A DNA stretch of 64,000 nucleotides from Methylophaga sp. OBS1 (GTDB lineage Bacteria; Pseudomonadota; Gammaproteobacteria; Nitrosococcales; Methylophagaceae), in contig NZ_JAPDMS010000001.1 in the NCBI RefSeq assembly GCF_026319365.1, forward strand, positions 1,304,456-1,368,455, written 5' to 3'. The notes beneath the pieces were generated by a model that saw only the letters and a list, made by a program, of their open reading frames with translations, was not told the origin of the DNA and did not search any database. Both the position numbers and the translations under genes were made by a program. Shown here in pieces: positions 30,595-40,184 of the stretch. Position 1 is the stretch's first letter. Every line of letters begins with the position of its first letter.

Positions 30595-31530
30595 CTAATC
30601 ATCCGCTCGGATAAACCAGCCGTAGGGTAAATACACCAGCAGAATCAGTGCCAGTGCAATGGCGGCAAACCAGGCATAAAGATCATAGTCGATGGTCTGC
30701 GGACGTGTCTCTGAGACATTTTCAATCGCGTCAACGAGTTTGCCCGGTCTCGTCGGTGATGACACAAATTCAAAGCCGACACGATCAGCGAGTGTCTGCA
30801 GATGTGACTTTTTCTGGGAAGAAAGGTGTTCTGTCCGCGCCTGCGGCACGTTTCTGGAGCTGTCAGAGCGAAGCGAAGCATAGACATCCTGATGCATGAC
30901 ATCATTCACTTCCCAGACCCCTTCTATTTCCCCCTGCTCATTGGTTTTGGGGATCGGTAACAGATCTTCACCGCCGACCCCGACCAGGACACCATGAATC
31001 TCGCCGGGTTTACCATCAAATCTGGGGAACAGCGATTCATGTAATGGCGGCGACTCGTGTCCATCAGTGACAAACACAATGGTGGGTTCCGGTTCGATTT
31101 CTTTGGCCTGACGTATGGCGGTGTAGACGGCTTTGGAGACTTCACTGGAACGCGCCCAGGCCATATGCGGATCGAACTGGTTCAGCATCTGCGTGAGATC
31201 ATGATAACTACTGCAGACCTCAACCGGATTCATCAGAATCAGACTTCTTGCTTCACTGAAAATAGCCAGCCCGGCATGGGCACCACAGGGCATATCCAGA
31301 AAAGCACGGCGGGTGAATTCCTTGGCCCACGCCAGACGGCTCACCGCCTCTCCCTCAACCATGGCATCTTCAACATTCATGCTGTCGGTGATATCAATCA
31401 CAAACAGCGCATCCATGATTTTTACATCCCGTTTGATATGCGGCATCCACAGCGCCGCCATCACCAGGATCAGGGCCACGACCATGATAATGGCAGTGAA
31501 GGTGATGCGTTTCTGATAGCTCAGCCTCAT
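30595..31530 (-). CDS. mxaL: MxaL, methanol dehydrogenase maturation VWA protein
   Basis: A 311-residue membrane protein with a helix at about 10-30, a von Willebrand A domain with MIDAS motif DITDSM near residue 46 and FVTDGHESPPL, and a C-terminal helix at about 285-305 before IRADD. In methylotrophs MxaL, with MxaA and MxaK, is required for active calcium-containing methanol dehydrogenase. Its start overlaps mxaK by four bases. Identification rests on both sequence type and the complete R-S-A-C-K-L order. Confidence 0.86.
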   Translation of the reverse strand: MRLSYQKRITFTAIIMVVALILVMAALWMPHIKRDVKIMDALFVIDITDSMNVEDAMVEGEAVSRLAWAKEFTRRAFLDMPCGAHAGLAIFSEARSLILMNPVEVCSSYHDLTQMLNQFDPHMAWARSSEVSKAVYTAIRQAKEIEPEPTIVFVTDGHESPPLHESLFPRFDGKPGEIHGVLVGVGGEDLLPIPKTNEQGEIEGVWEVNDVMHQDVYASLRSDSSRNVPQARTEHLSSQKKSHLQTLADRVGFEFVSSPTRPGKLVDAIENVSETRPQTIDYDLYAWFAAIALALILLVYLPYGWFIRADD

Positions 31531-32066
31531 GGCAGATCGACCTTGAAGGCCTTACTCTCAATCGAGCGCTGGCTACTGATGACGTTTTTCTCAAAGTCTT
31601 CATTATTGGCCGGATCTTCCGGAACCACCCGTAATGCTACTTCCAGATTGTAACGTGCAGACCACATCAGCGGATCCAGTGCCAGTGCGCTACGGTAATC
31701 CTGTTTGGCCAGTTCAACCAGCGGGATCTGTCTGCCATCGGAGCTGGTCAGCTTCAATGCCTCACGCAGATTAATATTGCCACGGTTATAATAAGCCAAA
31801 GGCAGCAAGTCTGCGTCAGCCTCACCCAGAACCCGCGTCAGCGCTTCCAGCGCTTGATCATGCTCCTGCTGACGTTCGAGCATATTGGCGTGAGCAAAAT
31901 GTGCGCGCGGATCATCGGGAACCACGTCAAATGACTCCGGTTCACTGATATAGGCGTTGATCTGTTGCGCCTGCCAGAGGCGAAAGCCAGTCATCACTGC
32001 CAGCGCTGCACTGCCGATAATCAGCATAATCAAAAGCCAACGGGCGACAAGCAAGATTTTATTCAT
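31527..32066 (-). CDS. mxaK: MxaK, TPR membrane protein
   Basis: A 179-residue protein with one N-terminal membrane helix (about 8-30) and a periplasmic tetratricopeptide region (about 52-155), with HFAHANMLERQQEHDQALEA and a later RSALALDPLMWSARYNLEVA. It probably serves as a protein-protein adaptor in the mxa maturation complex. It overlaps mxaC by eight bases and mxaL by four, so the genes are tightly coupled. Confidence 0.82.
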   Translation of the reverse strand: MNKILLVARWLLIMLIIGSAALAVMTGFRLWQAQQINAYISEPESFDVVPDDPRAHFAHANMLERQQEHDQALEALTRVLGEADADLLPLAYYNRGNINLREALKLTSSDGRQIPLVELAKQDYRSALALDPLMWSARYNLEVALRVVPEDPANNEDFEKNVISSQRSIESKAFKVDLP

Positions 32067-33075
32067 GGGCTTTTTTCACTCCCCAGAAGGTGTAAACATG
32101 GGACGCTGCCAACAGCAGCACCGCTAACAGCGCGAGCCATAATAAAAAGTCCGTTTTGGGCTCATGCGGCAGCGTCTCTTCAACAATCAGTGTCTGATAA
32201 TGCTGGCGATCAATCTCGGCGAGCGCGTCTGCGAAAGCTTCCAGTGAACCGGCTTCAAAAGCACGGTAAGGCACGCCGATGGATTTAAAGAAGTTATGCA
32301 GCTTACGCTCGGGAATGTCCATCCAGAGCATGCTGTCTTCATCTGACTCTTCCAGTGTCATCGCCTGATTCGACTTGAGATAAATCCAGTAGATCGTGAG
32401 ATTCATTTCTTTATAAAGTCGGCTGATCTCTTCTTTGGCTTCATCCGACAACAACTGACCACCATCAGAAACCAACAGGACGATACGTGAACCGCGATAG
32501 GTCTGTCCCTCAAACATGTCGGCACTACTGAGCAGCGCTTCAGCCATATTGGTATCAGATAACCCCTTGCCCAATGCGTTGGCATTGATGGTCGCCAGCA
32601 CCACGTCTTTGTCATAAGTCAGTGGCAACAGATTGACCGACTTGGTGCTGAAGAAGACAAAACCGAAGCGATCATCGGGTCGGTTACGCACGAATTCAGT
32701 CAGATAATCCCGGGCCACATTGCGTTTCGAGTCATCGCCGCCCACACTGACGACCGCGGCTTGATGTTTGACCGCAAACGGGTCATCCATACTGCGGCTG
32801 CGGTCAAGCAACAACACAATCTCCGCCCCTTCACCGATACGTTCGATTTTCTGTTCAGGCAGACTGGGGCCGGCCAGTGCCAGTATCAGCGCGGCGATAA
32901 CCAGGGTCGACAGCAGTTTGAGACCGATATTAAAAAAGCGCGACAAAGGGTCCATCGGTACCAGGTTGACCCAGGCAACCGTCTTATCGAGGTTATGATT
33001 AAACCACGGCAAGGCCGCCAGCGGCAGCAACAGTAAAAAAGCGGGATTAAACCACTCCAGGCCGAACAGGTTCAT
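32059..33075 (-). CDS. mxaC: MxaC, VWA membrane protein
   Basis: A 338-residue protein with helices at about 9-24 and 50-72, a von Willebrand A domain with MIDAS motif LDRSRSMDD near residue 90 and MFEGQTYRGSRIVLLVSDGG, and a C-terminal helix near 310-328. It belongs to the MoxR-linked VWA group and is needed for methanol dehydrogenase maturation in model methylotrophs. The start overlaps mxaA by four bases. Confidence 0.86.
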   Translation of the reverse strand: MNLFGLEWFNPAFLLLLPLAALPWFNHNLDKTVAWVNLVPMDPLSRFFNIGLKLLSTLVIAALILALAGPSLPEQKIERIGEGAEIVLLLDRSRSMDDPFAVKHQAAVVSVGGDDSKRNVARDYLTEFVRNRPDDRFGFVFFSTKSVNLLPLTYDKDVVLATINANALGKGLSDTNMAEALLSSADMFEGQTYRGSRIVLLVSDGGQLLSDEAKEEISRLYKEMNLTIYWIYLKSNQAMTLEESDEDSMLWMDIPERKLHNFFKSIGVPYRAFEAGSLEAFADALAEIDRQHYQTLIVEETLPHEPKTDFLLWLALLAVLLLAASHVYTFWGVKKAHE

Positions 33076-33917
33076 GCCAGGCGCTCCCGCTCCCGGCAGG
33101 ATCTGGCCAGCTTCAGCAAGTCCTCAAAGCTTTTTTGCTCGGCTGCACTGGGGCTGAAGAAGTGGGCTGCTGAAATCTGGTAAAAACTTTCAATATCGGT
33201 TTTCAACGGTGCCAGCCAGGGACAATTCTGCCAGAGGTTTTCAAGCTCACTGTTAATCACCACACGACCTGCACAGCGATTGAATGCATGATGCAGGACG
33301 CGGCTGGCGACATCGGCATCTTTACGTCCCAACAAACGCATTTTATTGAGTTCAAACATCGCGGTGGCAAAGGGCAGACGGTGCCGTGGACGCAGGCCGA
33401 AGTGCCACAACAACCAGATCAGGCTACTCAGCAGCAGCACCGCCAGCGTAGCCCACAGTTGCCAGTTCAGTGTGGTCTGCTCTGTGGGCAACAGGCGCAT
33501 ATCACCCCGTGGAATCATGTTGGGCGAGCCCTCGCCTTCATCACGCTGCTCCATGAATGAGCCAATCTGCATCGGCGCGGATGGCACCGTAATGAATTCG
33601 CCGTCTTTGGTTCTTAATTCCAGCGCCGGTGTCGCAACTTCACGGTTTTCCGCCGGCACATTAATCAACTGAAAGTACAATCTCAGTCGGTTGTCCTGCT
33701 GTTCAAGCTCATGCAGGTAAAGCCAGGGACCATAGCGTTTTTCAATCTGAGGCAATGAGTGTGAATCGAGATCAGCAACCGGCACCGGCAATACGACCGT
33801 GGCGGTCAGCCTGTCGCCAATCAGCAGGCCCCAACTCCGATCCAGTTCTATTGATGTGTCTATCGCCTGCGCCTGCAGGGAAAACAGAAACAAGATTAGT
33901 ACTAAGCAATTACGCAT
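33072..33917 (-). CDS. mxaA: MxaA, methanol dehydrogenase maturation protein
   Basis: A 281-residue protein with a signal peptide (about 1-18, ending AQA), a periplasmic beta-rich region to about 150, one membrane helix at about 156-174 (LATLAVLLLSSLIWLLW) and a cytoplasmic tail. The layout and position between mxaS and mxaC match MxaA, implicated in calcium insertion into MxaF. It follows mxaS by 10 bases. Confidence 0.84.
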   Translation of the reverse strand: MRNCLVLILFLFSLQAQAIDTSIELDRSWGLLIGDRLTATVVLPVPVADLDSHSLPQIEKRYGPWLYLHELEQQDNRLRLYFQLINVPAENREVATPALELRTKDGEFITVPSAPMQIGSFMEQRDEGEGSPNMIPRGDMRLLPTEQTTLNWQLWATLAVLLLSSLIWLLWHFGLRPRHRLPFATAMFELNKMRLLGRKDADVASRVLHHAFNRCAGRVVINSELENLWQNCPWLAPLKTDIESFYQISAAHFFSPSAAEQKSFEDLLKLARSCRERERLA

Positions 33918-33927
33918 ATCTGCATCC

Positions 33928-34815
33928 CTAAGCTCTTTTCATACCGTGAAAATATTCAGTCAACTGCTGCGGCGTGATATCACCGTCGACAAACAAAGGT
34001 CTGATGCGATAGCGCATGAAACACTCGGTCAACCGGGAAAAATGATCATCCATCTGCTGTTGCCAGCGTTTTTTCATGCCGGGCCGCATCCAGACGCTGT
34101 GGCGCTGACCGGTTTCGGCATCGCGGGTTTCCGCCCAGCCGGCATGCGACGGGAAATGATCCACATCATCATGGCGCCAGACAATTGGAATCACGGTGTA
34201 CTGTGACAGCTTTCGCAAGCTGCGCTCGACCAGTTCCAGGTCATAACAAAAGTCGGATGCCAGAAACACCATGGCGCGTTTGTTATTGACCAGATCAGCA
34301 GCATGAACCAGACCCGCGGCGCCCGGTGCTGAAGGCGCCTCGGCCCTCAGCAGCTTCTCGGCTGCAAAGGCCGGCATACTGCGCTGAGTCGTCGGCATGA
34401 TAGTGAGGTCCTGGCGCCAGATGGAATCAAAAGCCGCCATCGCAAAGCGATCACCCAGACCGATGGAGGTATGAGCAATCATATGCGCCAGTCTCGCCAG
34501 ACGCTCATGGTTCACACTGGCTACCGACATCGATTTACTGACATCGGCCAGCAGCCATAAAGTGATAGAAGCGCGCTGCTGGTAGCGTTTCACCAGCCAG
34601 CGCTGTTGCTGCTGGGTGATATCTGCCGCCTGACTGCGGATACTGGCACGGATATCCAGCCTGCGCGGATCGGGATAATCAAACAGATCAGCAAAGCCGG
34701 CAAAGCGATCGCCACTGCCCAATGCGGTGCCGCTGTGCGCACCCGGCACATGGCCGAAAACCTTATCCGGAAAACGGTAAGTAAATTCCTGCGGCTGCAG
34801 GTCTCGTAAATCCAT
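33928..34815 (-). CDS. mxaS: MxaS, DUF58-family protein
   Basis: A 295-residue soluble DUF58/VWA-like protein. Conserved features are DYPDPRRLDIRASIR near residue 50, LLADVSKSMSVAS (a MIDAS-like site) near 90, and FLASDFCYDLELVERSLRKL. DUF58 proteins partner with MoxR ATPases and VWA proteins; here MxaR is encoded six bases upstream. It likely acts with MxaR as a chaperone pair for methanol dehydrogenase. Confidence 0.84.
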   Translation of the reverse strand: MDLRDLQPQEFTYRFPDKVFGHVPGAHSGTALGSGDRFAGFADLFDYPDPRRLDIRASIRSQAADITQQQQRWLVKRYQQRASITLWLLADVSKSMSVASVNHERLARLAHMIAHTSIGLGDRFAMAAFDSIWRQDLTIMPTTQRSMPAFAAEKLLRAEAPSAPGAAGLVHAADLVNNKRAMVFLASDFCYDLELVERSLRKLSQYTVIPIVWRHDDVDHFPSHAGWAETRDAETGQRHSVWMRPGMKKRWQQQMDDHFSRLTECFMRYRIRPLFVDGDITPQQLTEYFHGMKRA

Positions 34816-34820
34816 GATGA

Positions 34821-35840
34821 TTAAGGTGTGGCGATGTGATCGCGCAGCGCACTGACAAACTGCGGCATGATCTGTTCACGGCGACCTTCATAGACCGGCG
34901 ACAGGAACACACGGTGTGTCATCGACGGCAACAGCACGGTATGGATATCATCCGGCAGCACATGATCTCGGCCTTCCAGCCAGGCACTGACCTTGGCTGC
35001 ACGGACCATGGCAGACATACCACGGACACTGGCACCCGCTACCACCAGGTCTTCTACGTAGATATCGTCCATTTCAATGCCCATTTCCGCTGGTTTCCAG
35101 CTGGCATCCCAGAGTCGTACCACGTAGTTCTCAATTTCCGGCGAGACAAAGATGGAACGCTGGATTTCACGGTCAAGCTGATTGAGTTCACGATAATCCA
35201 GCAAGGGCTCACTGATACCGGCCAACAATTGATCGACATCATGGAAAGCCGGATCGAAAATCAGACGACGGCGGATTTCATCTTCTTCAGGACGACTGAT
35301 GTTGATTTCAAACAGGAAACGGTCACGCGCTGCAGCACTGAGCTCAAAGGTTTCTTCTTTTTCCACCGCATTACGGTCGGCAAATACCACCATATGCGGG
35401 AAACGATATTCCTTACCGAAGGCTTCGACACTGCGCTCGGCCATAGCCCGCAACAACAATGATTGAACCTGTGGCCGGGCACGGTTGATTTCATTGAAGA
35501 AGAACACGGCAGTTTCTTCACCGTGACTAATCAGCGGACCGGGATCAATCACCGGCTTGCCGTCAGCATTGACCCAGGCACTGTAAAGCAGATCATTGGG
35601 CATCAGGTCGACACTGCCCTCAATCCGGCCGAATGCGCCGCCGAGTGCTTTGGAAAAAGCCCGCAGCAAAGTGGTTTTACCGACACCCACACCGCCTTCC
35701 AGCAGTACGTGACCGCGCGCATGCAAAGCGATTAGTATCAGACGTACAGCCTGGGTCTGACCGACAACAACGTCATTGACGCCTTTTTCCAGTGCCAACG
35801 CGTGGTCACGCGCTGTTTGTAACAGCTGAGATTCAGCCAT
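34821..35840 (-). CDS. mxaR: MxaR, MoxR-type AAA+ ATPase
   Basis: A 339-residue MoxR-family chaperone. Walker A is EGGVGVGKTTLL near residue 50, Walker B is VFFFNEINRARP, sensor 1 is in FADRNAVEKEETF, and the arginine finger is in AAARDRFLF. The founding MoxR protein supports methanol dehydrogenase activation. It heads the R-S-A-C-K-L series; only a small membrane protein gene lies upstream in the same direction. Confidence 0.88.
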   Translation of the reverse strand: MAESQLLQTARDHALALEKGVNDVVVGQTQAVRLILIALHARGHVLLEGGVGVGKTTLLRAFSKALGGAFGRIEGSVDLMPNDLLYSAWVNADGKPVIDPGPLISHGEETAVFFFNEINRARPQVQSLLLRAMAERSVEAFGKEYRFPHMVVFADRNAVEKEETFELSAAARDRFLFEINISRPEEDEIRRRLIFDPAFHDVDQLLAGISEPLLDYRELNQLDREIQRSIFVSPEIENYVVRLWDASWKPAEMGIEMDDIYVEDLVVAGASVRGMSAMVRAAKVSAWLEGRDHVLPDDIHTVLLPSMTHRVFLSPVYEGRREQIMPQFVSALRDHIATP

Positions 35841-35885
35841 GTTCTCTCCCCTTAACTATTTTTATGTTTTTTGTGCCGGACTACT

Positions 35886-36284
35886 TTACCAAGCAAATTG
35901 CAGAAAAGTGAATCCAATCCAGACAAAACCCACCGTAGTAATGGCAAAACTCACTGCCGAGAATAGTTTCCAGATCATTTTGTCCCAGAACGCCATGTCA
36001 AATGCCGCGATAATAAATATAGTCGGGTTGGTGAAGCCGCCAATCGCCACCGCCCAGCATGCCACCACCGGCAGCTCGATACCAGCGCCTCTGGCAGCGC
36101 CGTAAAACCCCAGACTGAATAAAGCCATCAGTGCATAATCGACATGCGCCCTTATCATGGTTTTGTAGTCGATAATAAATGCATCCACACCGGGCAATGG
36201 AAACCACTTGGCAAAGGTCATCAACCAGGCGCTCAGAATCAACGCTGCTATCGTCGCCACAGCACCAATCAGTAATATTTCCAT
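35886..36284 (-). CDS. Small four-helix membrane protein of unknown function
   Basis: A 132-residue protein with four hydrophobic segments (about 3-25, 45-65, 72-95, 108-130) and short loops (for example DYKTMIRAHVDYALM). I do not recognise a family with confidence; the RAHVDY stretch after the first helix faintly recalls hydroxylaminobenzene mutase-type proteins. It starts the leftward transcription unit leading into mxaR, 45 bases away, and is divergent from the sensor kinase gene, so it may be co-regulated with the mxa genes. Confidence 0.7.
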   Translation of the reverse strand: MEILLIGAVATIAALILSAWLMTFAKWFPLPGVDAFIIDYKTMIRAHVDYALMALFSLGFYGAARGAGIELPVVACWAVAIGGFTNPTIFIIAAFDMAFWDKMIWKLFSAVSFAITTVGFVWIGFTFLQFAW

Positions 36285-36371
36285 CTTTTTCTCTCGCTCT
36301 GTTTATTGTTATTGCAACCACCGCTATTAAAAACGGCGAGCGAGATGACCGCACCAGATATCTGCCCTCAA

Positions 36372-36426
36372 AGCTCGGGCAAATTTCCCGAGCTGGAATT
36401 GACGACTTTCAAGCTGACCGTATAGA
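36372..36426 (+). promoter_or_regulatory. Promoter of the sensor kinase gene with adjacent inverted repeat
   Basis: TTGACG (36399-36404), a 16-base spacer and TATAGA (36421-36426) form a good sigma-70 promoter 40 bases before the ATG. Directly upstream, AGCTCGGG (36372-36379) and CCCGAGCT (36387-36394) form a perfect eight-base inverted repeat with a 7-base spacer, well placed as an activator or operator site. The bound protein is unknown. Confidence 0.6.
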
Positions 36427-36465
36427 GCCTAGACTTTAACTTCCTTTGAGCCCCGTGAAATACGC

Positions 36466-37839
36466 ATGAATTTAAAAGCTCAGTTGCTGGTTCGCATACT
36501 GCTGATTGCACTGGTCTGCCTGATGGGCAGTGCCTGGTATGTGTTGTACCAGACCGATAAACAGGCGATCTTCGAAGCCAAGCAGACCGCGAACCGGATA
36601 GAAAGGCAAACCCGGCAGCAGATGCTGCAGATGTTCCAGCGCTATGATTTTTCAAGGCCTTTTCCTGATGTGAATCAATGGCGAGGTATCGGCGGTGTGC
36701 CCGGTTCCTGCACCCAGTTCCTGTCGCGGACCCAGAGTCGTGAGCGAAGCCTTTGTAACGACATGCCTGATCTTAAAACCACCTATCCAAACTGGTTCGG
36801 CAACGTTTACCAGCAGTTTTTTAATCCGGATTATGAAGTCAGAACCCCGGTCAATTTCAATGCACTGCGCTACGGCACCGTGCTGGTGACGCTCAATGTA
36901 CAGATGGAAACTACCCGTGCCTGGAATAACCTGCGCGCCGTCATCGGCGTATTGACGGTCACTTTCGTCGCCTTGTGCATTTTGATGTTCTGGACCATTA
37001 ACCGCATGCTGCAACCCGCACAGCGTATTGTCGGCGGACTGGAAAAAATGCGCGAAGGCAATCTGGATTATCGTCTGCCGAGCTTCGATATCGTGGAATG
37101 GCGCCGCACCAGCGAGGCGATCAATGCACTTGCCAGCAGTCAGCAGCATACCTTGGCAGAAAATAAAAGACTGGCCATGAAACTGATGAACGCTCAGGAA
37201 GAGGAACATCGTTATATATCCCGGGAACTGCATGATGAATTCGGTCAATGTCTGGCGGGCATCAATGCAGTCACTGCTTCCGTGGTTCAAACCGCCAGAA
37301 AGGATTGCCCTGCTGTGGTGGATGAAGTGCAGTCTATCAGTCATATCACGGGTCATATGATGACTGCGCTGCGTAATCTTTTGACCCGCCTGAGACCGTC
37401 AGAGGTGGACGAACTTGGGCTCAGTGCCAGTCTGAGACAACTGGTGAAGAGCTGGAACCAGCGCAGCGGCAACCAGACGCAATATGAACTGGATATCGAT
37501 GATAGCCTGGATCAGTTGCCGGATCCGCTACCGGTCAACATCTACCGGATTGTGCAGGAATGTCTGACCAATATCGCCAAACACGCCCGGGCCGGCAAGG
37601 CCGAAATCAGTCTGCGACGCATGACGGATGACACGGTTTCACTGATTATCCGTGATGACGGTATTGCACAGGCAGAATCCTTCGAAAACACCCTGGGTAT
37701 GGGGCTGTTCGGGATTCACGAGCGAGTCACAGCACTGGGCGGACGCCTGAAACTTGAAGCCCTGCGCTACGGTGGCCTGCAGGTCAGTGCGTCGCTCCCG
37801 ATCCCTGAAGCCACTCAAGAGTCTTCACAACATGAGTAA
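36466..37839 (+). CDS. NarX-type sensor histidine kinase beside the mxa cluster (MxaY/MoxY-like)
   Basis: A 457-residue inner-membrane kinase. Transmembrane helices at about 9-28 and 155-178 enclose a periplasmic sensor domain with two cysteines (82 and 97) and several acidic residues. A HAMP-like linker follows. The HisKA_3 box ISRELHDEFGQ places the phospho-histidine at 256, and the ATPase domain has NIYRIVQECLTNIAKHA and MGLFGIHERV. It overlaps the response regulator gene by eight bases. Kinases of this class beside mxa genes include MoxY of Paracoccus and MxaY of Methylomicrobium, which controls the calcium/lanthanide dehydrogenase switch. The role here is inferred from position. Confidence 0.84.
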   Translation: MNLKAQLLVRILLIALVCLMGSAWYVLYQTDKQAIFEAKQTANRIERQTRQQMLQMFQRYDFSRPFPDVNQWRGIGGVPGSCTQFLSRTQSRERSLCNDMPDLKTTYPNWFGNVYQQFFNPDYEVRTPVNFNALRYGTVLVTLNVQMETTRAWNNLRAVIGVLTVTFVALCILMFWTINRMLQPAQRIVGGLEKMREGNLDYRLPSFDIVEWRRTSEAINALASSQQHTLAENKRLAMKLMNAQEEEHRYISRELHDEFGQCLAGINAVTASVVQTARKDCPAVVDEVQSISHITGHMMTALRNLLTRLRPSEVDELGLSASLRQLVKSWNQRSGNQTQYELDIDDSLDQLPDPLPVNIYRIVQECLTNIAKHARAGKAEISLRRMTDDTVSLIIRDDGIAQAESFENTLGMGLFGIHERVTALGGRLKLEALRYGGLQVSASLPIPEATQESSQHE

Positions 37840-38506
37840 TACTGTCACGATTATGCTGGTCGATGACCATGCCATTGTCAGGGAGGGTTACCGCTCTCTG
37901 CTGCAGAAACAAGCCGAGTTTGAGGTCATATGTGAAGCCGGTGATGGCAACGAAGCCTACAACCATTACAAACACTATCAGCCTGATGTCGTGGTCATGG
38001 ATATTTCCCTGCCCGGCCAGAGCGGCCTGAAAGCGATTGAACGGATTCGTCAGTATGACGGCAGTGCCCGGGTGCTGGTATTCAGCATGCATCAGAATCC
38101 CAGCTTTGCTCTGCAGGCCACGCGCGCCGGTGCACTGGGCTACATTACCAAAAGCAGTGAACCGGAAGCCCTGATCCGGGCTATTCATCAGGTGGCTCAG
38201 AATAAACATACGCTAAGCGCCGATATCGCTCAGGCACTGGCCATGGAGAAACTGGGACAGGAGCAGTCAGCGCTGGACGAACTGACCGTCAGGGAATTCG
38301 AGATTTTGCGTTTACTGGTCGATGCCAAGTCGAATCAGGCGATTGCTGAACTGCTCAATATCAGCCCTAAAACCGTGTCCAACTCGCATTACATCATCAA
38401 GAAAAAGCTGGGCGTCAGCAGTGATATTGAACTGACCCGACTCGCAATAAAAATGAACCTCGTCAACCTGTTGGATCTGGTTGACGAGGCTCCAGGTTCA
38501 GAATGA
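37832..38506 (+). CDS. LuxR/NarL-family response regulator (MxaB/MoxX-like)
   Basis: A 224-residue regulator. The receiver domain is at 1-120 (IMLVDDHAIVREGYRSLL, phospho-aspartate in VVVMDISLPGQSG, lysine in GYITKSSEPEAL). The LuxR helix-turn-helix is at about 150-215 (LTVREFEILRLLVDAKSNQA then ISPKTVSNSHYIIKKKLGV). I chose ATG 37832, inside the kinase gene's last codons, because it gives the standard receiver N-terminus. MxaB-type regulators activate methanol dehydrogenase genes; that target is inferred. Confidence 0.87.
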   Translation: MSNTVTIMLVDDHAIVREGYRSLLQKQAEFEVICEAGDGNEAYNHYKHYQPDVVVMDISLPGQSGLKAIERIRQYDGSARVLVFSMHQNPSFALQATRAGALGYITKSSEPEALIRAIHQVAQNKHTLSADIAQALAMEKLGQEQSALDELTVREFEILRLLVDAKSNQAIAELLNISPKTVSNSHYIIKKKLGVSSDIELTRLAIKMNLVNLLDLVDEAPGSE

Positions 38507-38519
38507 AATCCTGATGCTA

Positions 38520-40100
38520 TCAGGCAGCGTTGGTTTCTTTGTCATCATCAAAGTCGCTGCGGATGATGTAATCGAATGATCCCAATGCAGCCCGGGCACC
38601 ATCCCCCATCGCCATGATGATTTGCTTGTATGGGATGGTGGTGACGTCCCCTGCAGCAAACACACCCGGCATTGAAGTCTGGCCGTGATTGTCGATTTCG
38701 ATTTCACCGTATTTGCTCAGTGTAATCGTATCCTCCAACCAGTCAGTATTGGGCACCAGACCAATCTGGATAAATACCGCGTTCAGATCCAGCGTGTGTT
38801 TCTGCTCGGTGGCACGGTCGATATAGACCAGACCGTTCACTTTGCCATCAGCACCGGTGATTTCGGTGGTTTGCGCACCGGTGACAATGCTGACGTTATC
38901 CAGTGAGAACAGCTTTTTCTGCAATACTGCGTCAGCACGCAGTTCACCGTTGTACTCAATCAGCGTGACGTGACCGACAATACCAGCCAAATCAATCGCC
39001 GCTTCCACACCCGAGTTACCGCCACCGATGACGGCGACCGGTTTACCCTTAAACAGTGGGCCATCACAGTGCGGGCAGTAAGCGACGCCATGACCGCGAT
39101 ACTCTTCTTCACCCGGCACACCCAACTGTTTCCAGCGGGCACCGGTGGCCAGAATCACGGTTTTACTGCACAGGGTCGCGCCGCTTTCCAGCTCGACTTC
39201 GATCATTTTGTCTTTTTTGCTCAGCTTTTTGGCGCGTTGCAGGTTCATCACGTCAACATCATATTCCTTGACGTGTTCTTCCAGTGCTGCGACCAGCTTG
39301 GGCCCTTCGGTTTCTTTCACTGAAATGAAGTTTTCAATCGCCATGGTATCCATGACCTGACCGCCAAAACGCTCGGCCACAATACCGGTACGTATGCCTT
39401 TACGGGCGGCATAGATTGAAGCTGAAGCACCGGCAGGACCGCCACCAACAATCAGCACATCAAAGTCATCTTTGGCACTTATTTTTTCTGCTTCGCGCTT
39501 AACCGCGCCTTTATCCAGCTTGGCAATGATTTCCGGCAGGCTCATGCGGCCCTGGCCGAAGCTCTTGTCGTTCAGATATACAGTCGGTACCGCCATGATT
39601 TGACGCTCATCGACTTCGTCCTGGAACAGCGCACCATCAATCATGGTGTGGCTGATATTCGGGTTGTGAATAGCCATGACGTTTAAAGCCTGGACTACTT
39701 CCGGACAGTTCTGGCACGACAGAGAAATATAGGTTTCGAAGTGATATTCACCTTCCAGATTCTTGATCTGGTCAATCACTTCTTCGCTCAGTTTGGTTGG
39801 ATGCCCGCCGGTGTGCAGCAGTGCCAGTACCAGAGAGGTGAACTCGTGCCCCATCGGAATGCCGGCAAAGCGGATTTTTTCTTCGCCGTCCGGTTGCTTA
39901 ATCTGGAACGAAGGCTTGCGGCTGTCGCTGTGAACGTCATCGACAAAGCTGATTTGTGGCGACATCTCTGCGATTTCCTGCAGCAACTCACGCATTTCAT
40001 TGGCTTTGGCACTCTCATCCAGCGCCGCAACCAATTCGATTGGGCGTTTGATGTTTTCCAGATAGCCTTTTAATTGTGCAGCGATGTTTGCATCCAACAT
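38520..40100 (-). CDS. ahpF: AhpF, alkyl hydroperoxide reductase flavoprotein
   Basis: NADH-dependent reductase that recycles AhpC. The 526 residues include an N-terminal double thioredoxin fold with [10 protein letters not shown] near residue 130, an FAD-binding [17 protein letters not shown] near 218, the redox-active CPHCDGPLF near 345, and NAD-binding [17 protein letters not shown]. It follows ahpC by 84 bases and converges with the response regulator gene 13 bases away. Confidence 0.97.
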   Translation of the reverse strand: MLDANIAAQLKGYLENIKRPIELVAALDESAKANEMRELLQEIAEMSPQISFVDDVHSDSRKPSFQIKQPDGEEKIRFAGIPMGHEFTSLVLALLHTGGHPTKLSEEVIDQIKNLEGEYHFETYISLSCQNCPEVVQALNVMAIHNPNISHTMIDGALFQDEVDERQIMAVPTVYLNDKSFGQGRMSLPEIIAKLDKGAVKREAEKISAKDDFDVLIVGGGPAGASASIYAARKGIRTGIVAERFGGQVMDTMAIENFISVKETEGPKLVAALEEHVKEYDVDVMNLQRAKKLSKKDKMIEVELESGATLCSKTVILATGARWKQLGVPGEEEYRGHGVAYCPHCDGPLFKGKPVAVIGGGNSGVEAAIDLAGIVGHVTLIEYNGELRADAVLQKKLFSLDNVSIVTGAQTTEITGADGKVNGLVYIDRATEQKHTLDLNAVFIQIGLVPNTDWLEDTITLSKYGEIEIDNHGQTSMPGVFAAGDVTTIPYKQIIMAMGDGARAALGSFDYIIRSDFDDDKETNAA

Positions 40101-40184
40101 GATAAATACCTGTAATCAGTTAACAATATGTTGACCGGGTCCGGGCGCAGGGCCCGGACACAGTCTCTGGCAAGACGGCAGATC

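Noticed and set aside
36652..37356. A 234-codon minus-strand frame opposite the sensor kinase gene
   Set aside because: Shadow of a well-supported kinase gene; composition is atypical and there is no domain.
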